Positions 46,410 through 54,590 of a DNA stretch of 64,000 nt are shown piece by piece. How positions within the stretch are numbered: the first letter of the stretch is position 1; each line of letters starts with the position of its first letter. The stretch covers positions 367,002 through 431,001 of the forward strand of contig CALEYL010000072.1 in assembly GCA_937926205.1 (NCBI GenBank), written 5' to 3'. The position numbers and the translations under genes were made by a program. Below the pieces are notes generated by a model, which was not told where the DNA came from, did no database searches, and saw only the letters and a program-made list of their open reading frames with translations. The DNA comes from an uncultured Saprospiraceae bacterium. GTDB taxonomy: Bacteria; Bacteroidota; Bacteroidia; Chitinophagales; Saprospiraceae.

Positions 46410-47471
46410 TCAAAGCGCTCGAGTATAGGTAAACCCCAGGTAGGCCTTTACTTTGACGATCTGCCCGGGTTCAAAAACGATCTTCAGGTGCATTACCCAA
46501 CGGTTGGTCATTCCGGGCTGCCTACAGGGCAATTTTCCGGGCAGCATCCCTTGCGAAGGTTGCCAATTGATATCCGCCGGACTTGGCTTATGGCCAAAAT
46601 AGGATTTGATTCCCTTAATTTTTCCCTGATCAAGTGGATAGAATCGATCGATCTTTTGGGTAAAATGCTCGAAGTAGCCAAAGTCTGTACAGAGAGGCAA
46701 AAACAACTCCACGCCAATCCGTTTCCCAAGCTGCTGATCGACATCCAGGGCCAGATCACAACGATCAACCATAGGCAACAAGGGACCTAAAACGGCCTCC
46801 AGGTATGGATAATCCCCCGGCCAACCCAATTTTTTCAAAAACGTCGCCAGTCCCGATGGCTCCGGAAAATGGGAGACGATCAATCTGAACTGCGACAGGC
46901 CGCGCCTTTCAAGGCTGGCAACACCCCTTAGCCGTTGCCCCTTTGCAAAAAGGGACATTATATGTTCAAGATAGCCCTGGTTTTTTGCAAAAAGTGCTGG
47001 TGAAATCAGCTTCATCACTTGTAGCGCCAATTCCTTTTCCAGCTCTACGCCAAAGGGGTGTGGCGGCAAACCCACGTAAAACCAGGTGGAAGGGAGGGCA
47101 CCGGGAAGAATATGATTGTCCAGATTTAACCAGATATTGGGCACATACTGGTTAAGTGCGGAAGAAGGGAGCATACATCCATGCATAAAACCCTGGAGTG
47201 GAGAGGGGATTCCTCCCGACAGTTTTGCAGAATGGTGCAAAAAAGCGTCCCATTCCCCTGCTGCCCGCACGAGGTTTACAGCCATGTCCAGTTTTGAGGC
47301 AGGATGGTCTAATTCCAGTTCGAAACAACCCAAGGAAACCAGCGGTAAATGTTGCCCCAGTTTTTCGAGGTTTTGTTGATCAAATACTGGAAGGGATAAT
47401 GCACGGAAATGCGGCAACAAATATTGCAAAAAAGAGCCCATAGAAGAGAATAAGGCCGGGTCCACATGCAT
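46410..47471 (-). CDS. Unknown protein within the LodA/VioB-N locus
   Basis: A 353-residue soluble protein that I do not recognise. Visible are an acidic pattern DRCDLALDVDQQLGKRIGVE in the centre and a C-terminal HLKIVFEPGQIVKVKAYLGF. Alternating hydrophobic beta strands ending in KAYLGF are reminiscent of barrel-type (ABBA) prenyltransferases, but this is only an impression. The ATG at 47471 is preferred; an in-frame TTG at 47492 adds seven residues. It is divergent from the LodA-like gene (about 150 bases) and ends 14 bases from the VioB-N-like gene, so it belongs to the same locus by position. Confidence 0.6.
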   Translation of the reverse strand: MHVDPALFSSMGSFLQYLLPHFRALSLPVFDQQNLEKLGQHLPLVSLGCFELELDHPASKLDMAVNLVRAAGEWDAFLHHSAKLSGGIPSPLQGFMHGCMLPSSALNQYVPNIWLNLDNHILPGALPSTWFYVGLPPHPFGVELEKELALQVMKLISPALFAKNQGYLEHIMSLFAKGQRLRGVASLERRGLSQFRLIVSHFPEPSGLATFLKKLGWPGDYPYLEAVLGPLLPMVDRCDLALDVDQQLGKRIGVELFLPLCTDFGYFEHFTQKIDRFYPLDQGKIKGIKSYFGHKPSPADINWQPSQGMLPGKLPCRQPGMTNRWVMHLKIVFEPGQIVKVKAYLGFTYTRAL

Positions 47472-47623
47472 ATTCAGTGGAAATTTTTTCAAATTTAAAC
47501 CATTCTGATTTATCTTGGCTTCCAGTTGTTTATTTTATTCTGCGCAATCTTATCAATTTTGTTTTTTCTTCCATTTCCCAATCCAAGTCTAATTGTTTTG
47601 CAATACATCTAAAACCGAATTTA

Positions 47624-49486
47624 ATGCCAGAAAAATCATCGATAGCCTACGCAAAAATCCATCCTGCTATTGGAGTGGCCCGATTGGGTAATAGCCCATC
47701 CGAATCTTTTATCGGCCCGGAAGTCCCTTATATCATCCCTCGCGATTTTGGTTTTTATCGAGACGCCAATGGCTTTATCAAGCGGCAAGCCGCCCGTTTT
47801 CGAATATACGGATACAATGCCGCCGGGGAGCTTGTTTCTGAAATCACTGCCGACCAGGCAGATATCAGATGGACGGTTGAGGTAGCCAATACCAAGGCCG
47901 CCTGGTACAATTTCGACACCGCCATGGATCTTCCTGAAGCTGTCGAAGTTCCTTTACGCAACAGGGCTTTTACAGGTGAAGAACGCAAAAAGCTGCGTAT
48001 TGAGCCTGGATCTAGAACCATTACAGGGAAAAACAGGAAGGGGGTACAATTTGATACCGGTACCTTTTGTGGCCTATCTGTTTATTTGGGTGAATTGGCT
48101 ACTGACGACGCCGGACGGCTCCTCGTTTTGGGTGGAAGAGGCCGGTCAAGCTCGGCGTTTGGGCAAAAAACACCTTCAAGTTTCGACAACAACGATGGTT
48201 GGCATGACGATGTTTCTGATGGGCCAGTCACTGCCGAAGTGATGATGGATGGGGTGCACATTCCGGTGGAACCCGCCTGGGTGGTTACTGTACCCCCTAA
48301 TTATGCTCCAGACCTCACAACCTTCCCAACCATGTATGATGTGGTTTATGATGTGATGTTGAATGGAGGAGTCGGCTGGGTTGGATATCCCAGTCAGATC
48401 AGTTTTATGGAACACATTTATCCTATTTTTAAAACCCTCAGCACTTTTCAGTGGGTGAATTTCGGGTACTTTTCGCATTATGGTTTTGGAGCACCTTTTG
48501 ACTTTGAAGGCTCGGCATTGTTTGCAAGACTTGCTGATCCCTCGCCCCAGAATCAAGAGTTCAGAACCCTCTTGTTTCAATATTTCCGCAATCCTGCTGC
48601 CTCTAACAGCAATCCTTTGCAATGGCCCTGGATTACTGGTGATACCTGGATGAATCCGGGCTCAGCCCAGGAAGCCTTGAGCGTTACACCTACTCAGTAC
48701 CAATTTTTGAGCCAATGGGCAGCAGGGAACTTCGTAGACGATTCCACGGAAATTCAGCATATCCCAAAAAGCCTTGACGAAATACCTGTTCCTCTGCAGC
48801 CTGCTGCCCTGGATAAGGCCGCATTGTATTTTTTGTCTGGCGGGCCTTTTCACCCGGGGGTCGATGTATCCTGGACTTTACGCCACTATACCCTCTATGA
48901 CGGGGCTTTTCGCATTAAACACGCCAATGGGGAACCAGAAGTTGACTTTGGCCCAACTTTGAAGCCAGGCGACGTCATCTCGATGTTCATTGCCGGAATT
49001 CCAATCCCTGGCAACGGAGGCCCGCTCAACAGTCAAAGGCCAGGAGACCTGACCAAATGGCTGTCTATTCCCTGGCAACTGGAACTCGTCGCTTGTAGTC
49101 CAGGTGTTTTGCCTGGAGCAGATCCCTACCTTCCTGCATTTTGGCCAACCAGAATCCCCGACAATGTGTTGACCAAAGAAAAACTGGATACCATCAAAGA
49201 CGGAGATTCAACCCCTACCCAAAAGCAACAGGCTTTTACAAGCAGAGCCCGCTGGACCCGCTCTATTCAAGGGTTTTGGATGGCCCAGGCAGCCGAAATT
49301 TCCGATGCCTTTTACCGCCTCGGCATCATCCAACAGGTCAGTGGCGTTGGGGTAGAAGGTTTCCCGGATACGATGTATGTAGAGACGCCGCCGATTGAGG
49401 GAGAATCCAGCACCAATGTGCTGCCCGTATCAGAGGAAGAATACGGCAAAGCCTTGCAAAAATTGCGCAAAAAAATCCGAAAATAA
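47624..49486 (+). CDS. LodA/GoxA-family quinoprotein homologue, probably lacking the cofactor cysteine
   Basis: A 620-residue member of the family of cysteine tryptophylquinone amino-acid oxidases (lysine 6-oxidase LodA, glycine oxidase GoxA). Family marks: N-terminal IHPAIGVARLGNSP, FIGPEVP, RQAARFRIYGY, the central GGPFHPGVDVSWTLRH and PGDLTKWLSIPWQ with W484 as the likely cofactor tryptophan. Only two cysteines exist (C149 and C491); none lies in the segment around residues 395-415 where active members carry the cross-linked cysteine. The protein may be inactive, structural, or use another cofactor. Start at ATG 47624, where homology begins. Followed after 17 bases by the LodB-like gene. 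Confidence 0.8.
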   Translation: MPEKSSIAYAKIHPAIGVARLGNSPSESFIGPEVPYIIPRDFGFYRDANGFIKRQAARFRIYGYNAAGELVSEITADQADIRWTVEVANTKAAWYNFDTAMDLPEAVEVPLRNRAFTGEERKKLRIEPGSRTITGKNRKGVQFDTGTFCGLSVYLGELATDDAGRLLVLGGRGRSSSAFGQKTPSSFDNNDGWHDDVSDGPVTAEVMMDGVHIPVEPAWVVTVPPNYAPDLTTFPTMYDVVYDVMLNGGVGWVGYPSQISFMEHIYPIFKTLSTFQWVNFGYFSHYGFGAPFDFEGSALFARLADPSPQNQEFRTLLFQYFRNPAASNSNPLQWPWITGDTWMNPGSAQEALSVTPTQYQFLSQWAAGNFVDDSTEIQHIPKSLDEIPVPLQPAALDKAALYFLSGGPFHPGVDVSWTLRHYTLYDGAFRIKHANGEPEVDFGPTLKPGDVISMFIAGIPIPGNGGPLNSQRPGDLTKWLSIPWQLELVACSPGVLPGADPYLPAFWPTRIPDNVLTKEKLDTIKDGDSTPTQKQQAFTSRARWTRSIQGFWMAQAAEISDAFYRLGIIQQVSGVGVEGFPDTMYVETPPIEGESSTNVLPVSEEEYGKALQKLRKKIRK

Positions 49487-49503
49487 ACTCAACTCACATC
49501 CAC

Positions 49504-50628
49504 TTGCCTGATCACATTGAGGTTGATGTCCTGATCGCCGGGGGTGGCCCGGCTGGAGCAGCAGCAGCACTGAGCCTGCAGAAAGCTGGAAAATCGGTAA
49601 TGTTGATCCATCGAGGGTCAGCAAGCCCTTTTCTGGTTGGGGAAACTTTGCCACCGGGTGCCATGCCATTTTTGCAAGAGTTAGGGGTACACCTTTCTCC
49701 CTCAGAACACCTGCCTTGTTGTGGTATCCGCTCCATGTGGGGCTCTGGCGAAGTTCAGACTCAGGATTTTATTTTTCAACCTTTTGGAGTCGGGTACCAC
49801 CTGGATAGAAAACTTTTTGATGCCCAATTGTTGGAGGCTGCTGTACAACAGGGGGCTCAGGTGCTTACTCCGGCCTCTGTATTACAAACGCAGAGGGTGG
49901 AAACACATTGGGAAACTCAGGTGCAGTACCAGCAACAATTCAGGGTGGTGAAATCATCCTGGTTGATCGATGCAACAGGCCGCGCAAGAAAATTGAGCCG
50001 AATCCTCAAACGCGAGGCATATTTCCTTGATGAGATGAGTGCTTTTTACGCCATGCTTGAAGAGCCCGCCCATGAAGACCTGGATGACTTTACTTCATTG
50101 GAGGCGGTAGAAAACGGATGGTGGTATACGGCAAGATTGGCCAACAATCGCCGTATTGTTGCCTTTCACAGCGAATTATCCCTGCTCCAGACTTTGGCCA
50201 TCAAAAAACCATCGCATTTTTTTGAACTGCTAAACAAAACCCAGTGGATTGGGCCCCTGGTAAACAAAGCAGGATATCAGAAAACGATTGGACTCAAAAG
50301 CACTTCAGCCAATACGAGTTTGAACCTGGGCTTACCCATTCCCGGAATGTTGGCGGCTGGCGATGCCCTGATGACTTTCGATCCGCTTTCGGGGCAGGGC
50401 ATTACAAATGCTTTTTACACGGGTATTTTGGCTGGAAAAACCATTGTCAATGAAACGTCGGATAGAGAGACTGCTTTAAAGGATTATTCAGATGCAATCT
50501 CTACGGTCTATTCGTTGTATCTCAGGCGCCTCCATACGGCTTATGGGGCAGAGTCCCGCTGGCCGGGGTCGGTTTTTTGGCAAAAGAAGGTACGGCAGTT
50601 GGAAGCGGTAATAGTGCAGGCTACCTGA
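49504..50628 (+). CDS. LodB-like FAD-dependent tryptophan hydroxylase
   Basis: A 374-residue flavoprotein of the tryptophan-halogenase/LodB group. In LodA systems LodB hydroxylates the cofactor tryptophan of LodA. The FAD dinucleotide motif is VLIAGGGPAGAAAALSL, the second FAD motif WLIDATGRARKL, and the third GDALMTFDPLSGQGITNAF. No ATG precedes the FAD strand, so TTG 49504 is the likely start, 17 bases after the LodA-like stop, which implies translation from one transcript. Its conservation next to a LodA homologue without the cysteine suggests that tryptophan hydroxylation may still occur. The flavin-binding fold is certain, the LodB role inferred from context. Confidence 0.8.
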   Translation: MPDHIEVDVLIAGGGPAGAAAALSLQKAGKSVMLIHRGSASPFLVGETLPPGAMPFLQELGVHLSPSEHLPCCGIRSMWGSGEVQTQDFIFQPFGVGYHLDRKLFDAQLLEAAVQQGAQVLTPASVLQTQRVETHWETQVQYQQQFRVVKSSWLIDATGRARKLSRILKREAYFLDEMSAFYAMLEEPAHEDLDDFTSLEAVENGWWYTARLANNRRIVAFHSELSLLQTLAIKKPSHFFELLNKTQWIGPLVNKAGYQKTIGLKSTSANTSLNLGLPIPGMLAAGDALMTFDPLSGQGITNAFYTGILAGKTIVNETSDRETALKDYSDAISTVYSLYLRRLHTAYGAESRWPGSVFWQKKVRQLEAVIVQAT

Positions 50629-50831
50629 TCACTCCATCAATAGGGTTGAGGATTTGTTGCCACATCGATGGAAAATCGATTAGGGGGTGTACTTGCCCAG
50701 AGGGATACAAATCACCAGACGATGTGTCGATTAGTTTCATCTTTCTTTTGCTTCAAAAGGCAGCATTATTGTAATATATCGTAAATTTTATTTACTAAAT
50801 CAATAATTTTTTAAGTTTTTGAGTTGCTGCC

Positions 50832-50955
50832 AACGTTTTCGGGCTTTGCGTTCGAGCGGGTTTCGAAGCACAAAGCTTCAAGTTATTACTAAAGCTTTTT
50901 AGAAGCACAAAGTTTAAAGTTTGTACGTCAGCCCGCCTGACGCAAAACCCGTATT
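50832..50955 (-). other. attC-like palindromic site S3
   Basis: On the minus strand, CACTAAT then GGGTTTTGCG pairs with CGCAAAGCCC, followed by six bases and GTTGG. The interior holds repeats of the AAGCTT/CTTTGTGCTTC kind. It bounds the NADAR gene on its 3' side. The remaining bases from 50629 hold no gene I can support. Confidence 0.6.
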
Positions 50956-50971
50956 AGTGGCTGTTGTTTTT

Positions 50972-51736
50972 CTATACGTAAATGTCTGACCAGTCATATG
51001 GCGCAGGATTTGTTAAGTTAAAAATTGCCTTTTCTCTGTCGGTAAGTCCGCCATAATATTTATAGAACTGCATTAAATAATCTTCACCCTTTCCCATTCT
51101 CCAAAACATATCGTGTTTGTCAATGTTTGGAAATTTAGTCCAGGGTGTTTGTAGTGCGTTGTCAAGTGGTTTGAAGTGTCCAAACCCTTTTAAGAAATCT
51201 CTAACTTCCATTAGAGCAAAACCTAATAAATTAAGTCCACGCCAAGCATAAATGTTGTCAATGTCGTTGCTGTCTTGCGCAAGTCCAATGCCCCAAACAA
51301 TGTCAACCGGACTTGCTTCAACTAAAACTCTGTCGCCTGTTTTTAGTAGATAGTCGGCAAATTTAGGGTTTTGATTGAACTTGTGTATATTCCCAACTTT
51401 TATAATATCAAATCGTTTTTCGTTCCAAGTTTGGTCGTCAAAACCTAAAACTTGTCTGCCGAGTTCTTTTGCTTCTCCAGGTTTGTCAGCCGCTAAAATT
51501 TTTTCAAAGGTTGTTTTGTCGTCAAAGAGAAGTGCTTTTTGCGACATCATCCAATGCTCAGAAGTTTTATATGTCTTGTCTTCAACTGTGAAAGGACTTT
51601 CAAACCATTGACTAAAACAAAACTTGCCAACTTCTTCGTTGAATTTGTTGGTGTGTCCCCAGAAGTATATGAACTTCAAGGAATCACCACTTTCAAAGCT
51701 TTCCGTTAACCATTTTATATCGTAATGTTTTGTCAT
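50972..51736 (-). CDS. NADAR-domain protein (long form)
   Basis: A 254-residue protein with a NADAR (YbiA/RibX-type) N-glycosidase domain. Family marks: FYFWG-like FIYFWGHT, CFSQWFESPFTVEDKTYKTSEHWMM (here split: FSQWFESPF and YKTSEHWMMSQKAL), a central ARELGRQV-like AKELGRQVLGF, and DIVWGIGL, with KAxLF and the catalytic glutamate region in SEHWMM. NADAR enzymes cleave N-glycosidic bonds of ADP-ribose-linked or riboflavin-pathway substrates; some remove ADP-ribose from guanine in DNA. The C-terminal 70 residues are an extension of unknown role. The gene is a one-gene unit flanked by complementary ends GTTAGTGGCTATTG and CAACAGCCACTAAT. Confidence 0.82.
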   Translation of the reverse strand: MTKHYDIKWLTESFESGDSLKFIYFWGHTNKFNEEVGKFCFSQWFESPFTVEDKTYKTSEHWMMSQKALLFDDKTTFEKILAADKPGEAKELGRQVLGFDDQTWNEKRFDIIKVGNIHKFNQNPKFADYLLKTGDRVLVEASPVDIVWGIGLAQDSNDIDNIYAWRGLNLLGFALMEVRDFLKGFGHFKPLDNALQTPWTKFPNIDKHDMFWRMGKGEDYLMQFYKYYGGLTDREKAIFNLTNPAPYDWSDIYV

Positions 51737-51786
51737 TTTCTTGCACTTATTTTCAGTTCAGCACTGGCGTTCTACAATAGCCACTA

Positions 51787-51864
51787 ACGTGAGCATCTGC
51801 GCTGTTTGCGGCAGCGTTGGGTTTGCGGGTTGGGTTTCGGCGGCATAGGCGACCATGCATTGTT
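51787..51864 (-). other. attC-like palindromic site S4
   Basis: On the minus strand AACAATGCATGG ... AGATGC-TCAC-GTTAGTGG. Its end CGTTAGTGGCTATT belongs to the consensus CGTTRGTGGYNATT shared with S6 and S10. It separates the two NADAR units. Confidence 0.65.
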
Positions 51865-51891
51865 CTGTCAATTTATTTACGCAGATAGGCA

Positions 51892-52080
51892 TTAATCAAT
51901 ATTCAATGTCCCGTTACGTCCATTTTTCCAAGCCCACCCCTCTCTTGACTTTATCTGCGATGAACTTTCATCATCACCTCTCTTAAACATTGAGCGGCGG
52001 CGTTTATTCATCAATCTTCGCAGCCATTGTAGCGTCTTTCTGCCTCTGCTATTTTTGTTTTTGTTGCCAAATAATTTCAT
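51892..52080 (-). CDS. Small basic protein coupled to NADAR
   Basis: A 62-residue, strongly basic protein (NKNKNSRGRKTLQWLRRLMNKRRRSMFKRG). Its ATG overlaps the stop of the NADAR gene by one base (TAATG), so translation is coupled. No family recognised. Basic charge suggests nucleic acid or membrane binding. It could also be a chance frame, but overlap and position favour a gene. Confidence 0.45.
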   Translation of the reverse strand: MKLFGNKNKNSRGRKTLQWLRRLMNKRRRSMFKRGDDESSSQIKSREGWAWKNGRNGTLNID

Positions 52081-52517
52081 TACTGTTCTTTTATCAGTTT
52101 TTTACGAATTTCCATGATGAGTTTGCCCAAATTGTTCTCGCCTTCTCCTGTTTCTAAATCCACTCCCCAAAACTTATCTCCCCAAGTATTTCCTTCTTGC
52201 AAGTGAACATCCCCCGTTTCAATGAGCCACGTCCTGAAAGGTTCTTGGGAGAATTTCAGTTCCAAACATTCCCGCATTACTTCGATTTTTATCGCCTCCC
52301 AATTCGGTACAAGGTTCAGGTGCTGACTTTTCTTCTTTATCTTACTTTGCTTTTCTCGTGCTTCGGCACACATCTTTTTCCACTCCTTGTCATCACTTTT
52401 GGCACTCATGTAAGCATATTCAACAGACGGGTACAACTTACCTCGAAATCGGAGGTCGCAAGGATAAAAGTTGCTCAACCAGCGAAATTCGTCTCTAAAA
52501 TTATCGATTAAATTCAT
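52080..52517 (-). CDS. NADAR-domain protein (short form)
   Basis: A 145-residue single-domain NADAR protein. Marks: FRWLSNFYPCDLRFRGKLYP, SVEYAYMSAKS with the catalytic glutamate, and a C-terminal WGDKFWGVDLETGEGENNLG, the usual family ending. Length fits the family. It is divergent in sequence from the NADAR gene at 50972, so the two are not a recent duplication. It is the middle gene of a coupled trio: its ATG overlaps the stop of the upstream membrane-protein gene (ATGA), and its stop overlaps the small basic gene. Confidence 0.87.
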   Translation of the reverse strand: MNLIDNFRDEFRWLSNFYPCDLRFRGKLYPSVEYAYMSAKSDDKEWKKMCAEAREKQSKIKKKSQHLNLVPNWEAIKIEVMRECLELKFSQEPFRTWLIETGDVHLQEGNTWGDKFWGVDLETGEGENNLGKLIMEIRKKLIKEQ

Positions 52518-53179
52518 TTTAAATTGGAAAATTTGAGTTCCACTTCGTGGTTTTCATTTTCAGTATCTAAATAGTGCAAGAGTATTCTGTATTTGCATTC
52601 TCGATGTGGATTATTTATCTCTTTTAAAACTGCTTTATTTGATGGAAATGGTTCATATGCGAATTCAATTCTTTTGATTATTGACTTACCCTTTTCCACG
52701 TCAATCGGTATATCTAATTTGTTGTCAACCGAATAATGAAATGATTTGAGCGAATTATTTTTGCAATTTATTATTTCAAGCCATATAGAGTGTATTGATG
52801 TATTTGAGTTGGTTGCATTGGAGAATAGAAACTCATAACTTAATGTTGGGATTCTTACTCTATTGGTAGAATCTGGTTCGATAAAATAAAAATCGCCTTT
52901 GCTTTTCTGTCGATAATTCGATTGCACATCATATTTATACCCTCTTTCAGATGCACTGATTAAATGATTTGCCTGGTAAATCGAATCGAATTTGAAATTC
53001 TTATAGTCAATTTGAATTAATTCAATGGCGTTACGAAATGAGACTTGTAAGGTTTTTGCATCATCACTCATCTGTTTCACTGATGCATAAATTCCCAACA
53101 TGACTACAAAAATGCCAGTAATCCAACCAACCCATTTTGAAAAGGAATGCTCTTTTATTTTATCAATGCTCATCTTCAT
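52514..53179 (-). CDS. Membrane-anchored protein coupled to NADAR
   Basis: A 221-residue protein with one N-terminal membrane helix (about 15-34, VGWITGIFVVMLGIYASV) and a C-terminal beta-rich domain (about 95-221) resembling an immunoglobulin-like fold (YEFLFSNATNSNTSIHSIWL, YRILLHYLDTENENHEVELK). No known family. Its stop overlaps the NADAR start by four bases. A membrane protein fused in one operon with an ADP-ribose-type hydrolase is consistent with a defence or toxin-control role, but that is inference. First gene of the unit between sites S5 and S4. Confidence 0.7.
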   Translation of the reverse strand: MKMSIDKIKEHSFSKWVGWITGIFVVMLGIYASVKQMSDDAKTLQVSFRNAIELIQIDYKNFKFDSIYQANHLISASERGYKYDVQSNYRQKSKGDFYFIEPDSTNRVRIPTLSYEFLFSNATNSNTSIHSIWLEIINCKNNSLKSFHYSVDNKLDIPIDVEKGKSIIKRIEFAYEPFPSNKAVLKEINNPHRECKYRILLHYLDTENENHEVELKFSNLK

Positions 53180-53209
53180 ATCTTATTATTTTATTTTTTA
53201 GTATGACAG

Positions 53210-53229
53210 AACGTTTTGTAGGTGCTGTT
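53210..53229 (-). other. attC-like site S5 (short or deleted)
   Basis: On the minus strand AAC-AGCACCTACAAAAC-GTT. Only 14 bases lie between AAC and GTT and there is no stem, so it may be a collapsed site. The flanking half-sites still match the opposite ends of their units (GTTAGCGGTAGTTT and GTTCTGTCA). Confidence 0.5.
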
Positions 53230-53240
53230 AGCGGTAGTTT

Positions 53241-54446
53241 TTATTGCCTTTCTATGTACATTATCGCTGAATCTTCAATATACTTTTCGGGCTTAAATGT
53301 GTCACCAAAAATTTTCCGTACAGAGTTCAATGTTTTACCAAGCCCATTTATTTGAATAGTGAATTCATTTGGAAACTTAGAATTATCGGAAAATATTCCT
53401 ACTAAAACTTCGTATCTATCAAGATTTGATTGCATTCTGTTAGTTAGTTGACCAAATCTTAGTCTTAATGATTGTACTTTGTACATAAATGTCTCAACCT
53501 GCCCTAACCACTTACCTTTTGTGCTTATGTCTGATTCAAGAGAATTCAGTTTATCATTAATTGTTTTTCTGCATTCATTCTTAAATTTATCTCTATCGTT
53601 TTCCAATGTTGCATCAATATACTTGCTTTTGTAGTCATTATTTTTAATTCCATAATAGTTTAGTTGTTCGTTAAGTAATAATTCATTTTCAGTTTGTAGT
53701 TGCATTAACTCCTTATTTATTAATTCCCACTCATGGTCAATGATAGCTTTTTGGCTTTCAAATTGACTTGTCGCGTTTAGTAGTCTTAACATATCTGGAG
53801 TTTTACTCACCAAGTCTTTATGTTTCTTGCCAACACTTGAAATAATCGCACTAATTCCAGAAGAAGCAGTCTGAACAATTGACCCATAAAGCGGAACTTT
53901 ATTTGCGACATCACCTATTAATGAAATTGAACTGTTTAGTAACTGTAACATTTGGTCATTCTTATCTTGACTAGCATACCATTTGTCATATTCAACTTTC
54001 CAAGTGTTAAAGCTCTGGTACTTTTGTAAGTTCCCCACACTACCAAGTTGTTCAAAAAAGGCCTTAGAACTTAAAAATAATGTCGCAGGTTTAAGGTCTC
54101 TTTGTATACTAAGAAGTTCAGTAAAGGCAAGTTGACCATTAAGATTTATTTTAGTTTTAGGGGCTTCTTCTAATATTTTTAATCTTTCGTCAAGTCTAAG
54201 CTGAAGCTCTTCTAAGTCAGTAATCTTTTCTTTGTCTAAGGTTTTTTTATTGTCTGTGGCGGCAATTTTTTCAGTTAACTTTTTAACCTCTTCCTCATTT
54301 TTCTTAAGCTTATCGTTAAGTTCGTTGAGTTGATTGTCCCTTTCTATCTTAATTTGTTCTGAGATAGATTTTGTTGTGTCAGTTTGAGAGTACAAAAAAT
54401 GTGTGTGCAAGAAAAATATTGCTGAGAGTAGGATTGTTTTTTTCAT
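53241..54446 (-). CDS. Exported coiled-coil protein
   Basis: A 401-residue protein with a signal peptide (KKTILLSAIFFLHTHFLYSQ) and long heptad-rich helices (about 25-95, LNDKLKKNEEEVKKLTEKIA; further helices at 230-300 and 320-380). A central hydrophobic segment (LLNSSISLIGDVANKVPLYGSIVQTASSGISAIISSVGK) could insert into a membrane. No family recognised. It is a one-gene unit whose ends are complementary (GTTAGTGGTAATT and GTTAGCGGTAGTT); the stop codon directly abuts the half-site. Confidence 0.65.
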   Translation of the reverse strand: MKKTILLSAIFFLHTHFLYSQTDTTKSISEQIKIERDNQLNELNDKLKKNEEEVKKLTEKIAATDNKKTLDKEKITDLEELQLRLDERLKILEEAPKTKINLNGQLAFTELLSIQRDLKPATLFLSSKAFFEQLGSVGNLQKYQSFNTWKVEYDKWYASQDKNDQMLQLLNSSISLIGDVANKVPLYGSIVQTASSGISAIISSVGKKHKDLVSKTPDMLRLLNATSQFESQKAIIDHEWELINKELMQLQTENELLLNEQLNYYGIKNNDYKSKYIDATLENDRDKFKNECRKTINDKLNSLESDISTKGKWLGQVETFMYKVQSLRLRFGQLTNRMQSNLDRYEVLVGIFSDNSKFPNEFTIQINGLGKTLNSVRKIFGDTFKPEKYIEDSAIMYIERQ

Positions 54447-54500
54447 TTTATTTTGATTTATGATGTTTGTTAAATTGTGTTGTCACTTAAAATTACCACT

Positions 54501-54558
54501 AACGGGTATGCTTCCCGAATGTGCGACGTTTAGGAAGCATTTTTGGGAAGCGATTGTT
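54501..54558 (-). other. attC-like palindromic site S6
   Basis: On the minus strand AACAATCGCTTCCC ... GGGAAGCATACCC-GTTAGTGGTAATT. Two nested hairpins (GCTTCCC/GGGAAGC and ATGCTTCC/GGAAGCAT) can form. It separates the TPR operon from the coiled-coil gene. Confidence 0.65.
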
Positions 54559-54590
54559 CGATGAATATTCATTCCATATTGTGTCAATAA

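Noticed and set aside
52080..52517. NADAR as the antitoxin of a DarT-type toxin-antitoxin pair
   Set aside because: No DarT-like or other ADP-ribosyltransferase gene is recognisable nearby.
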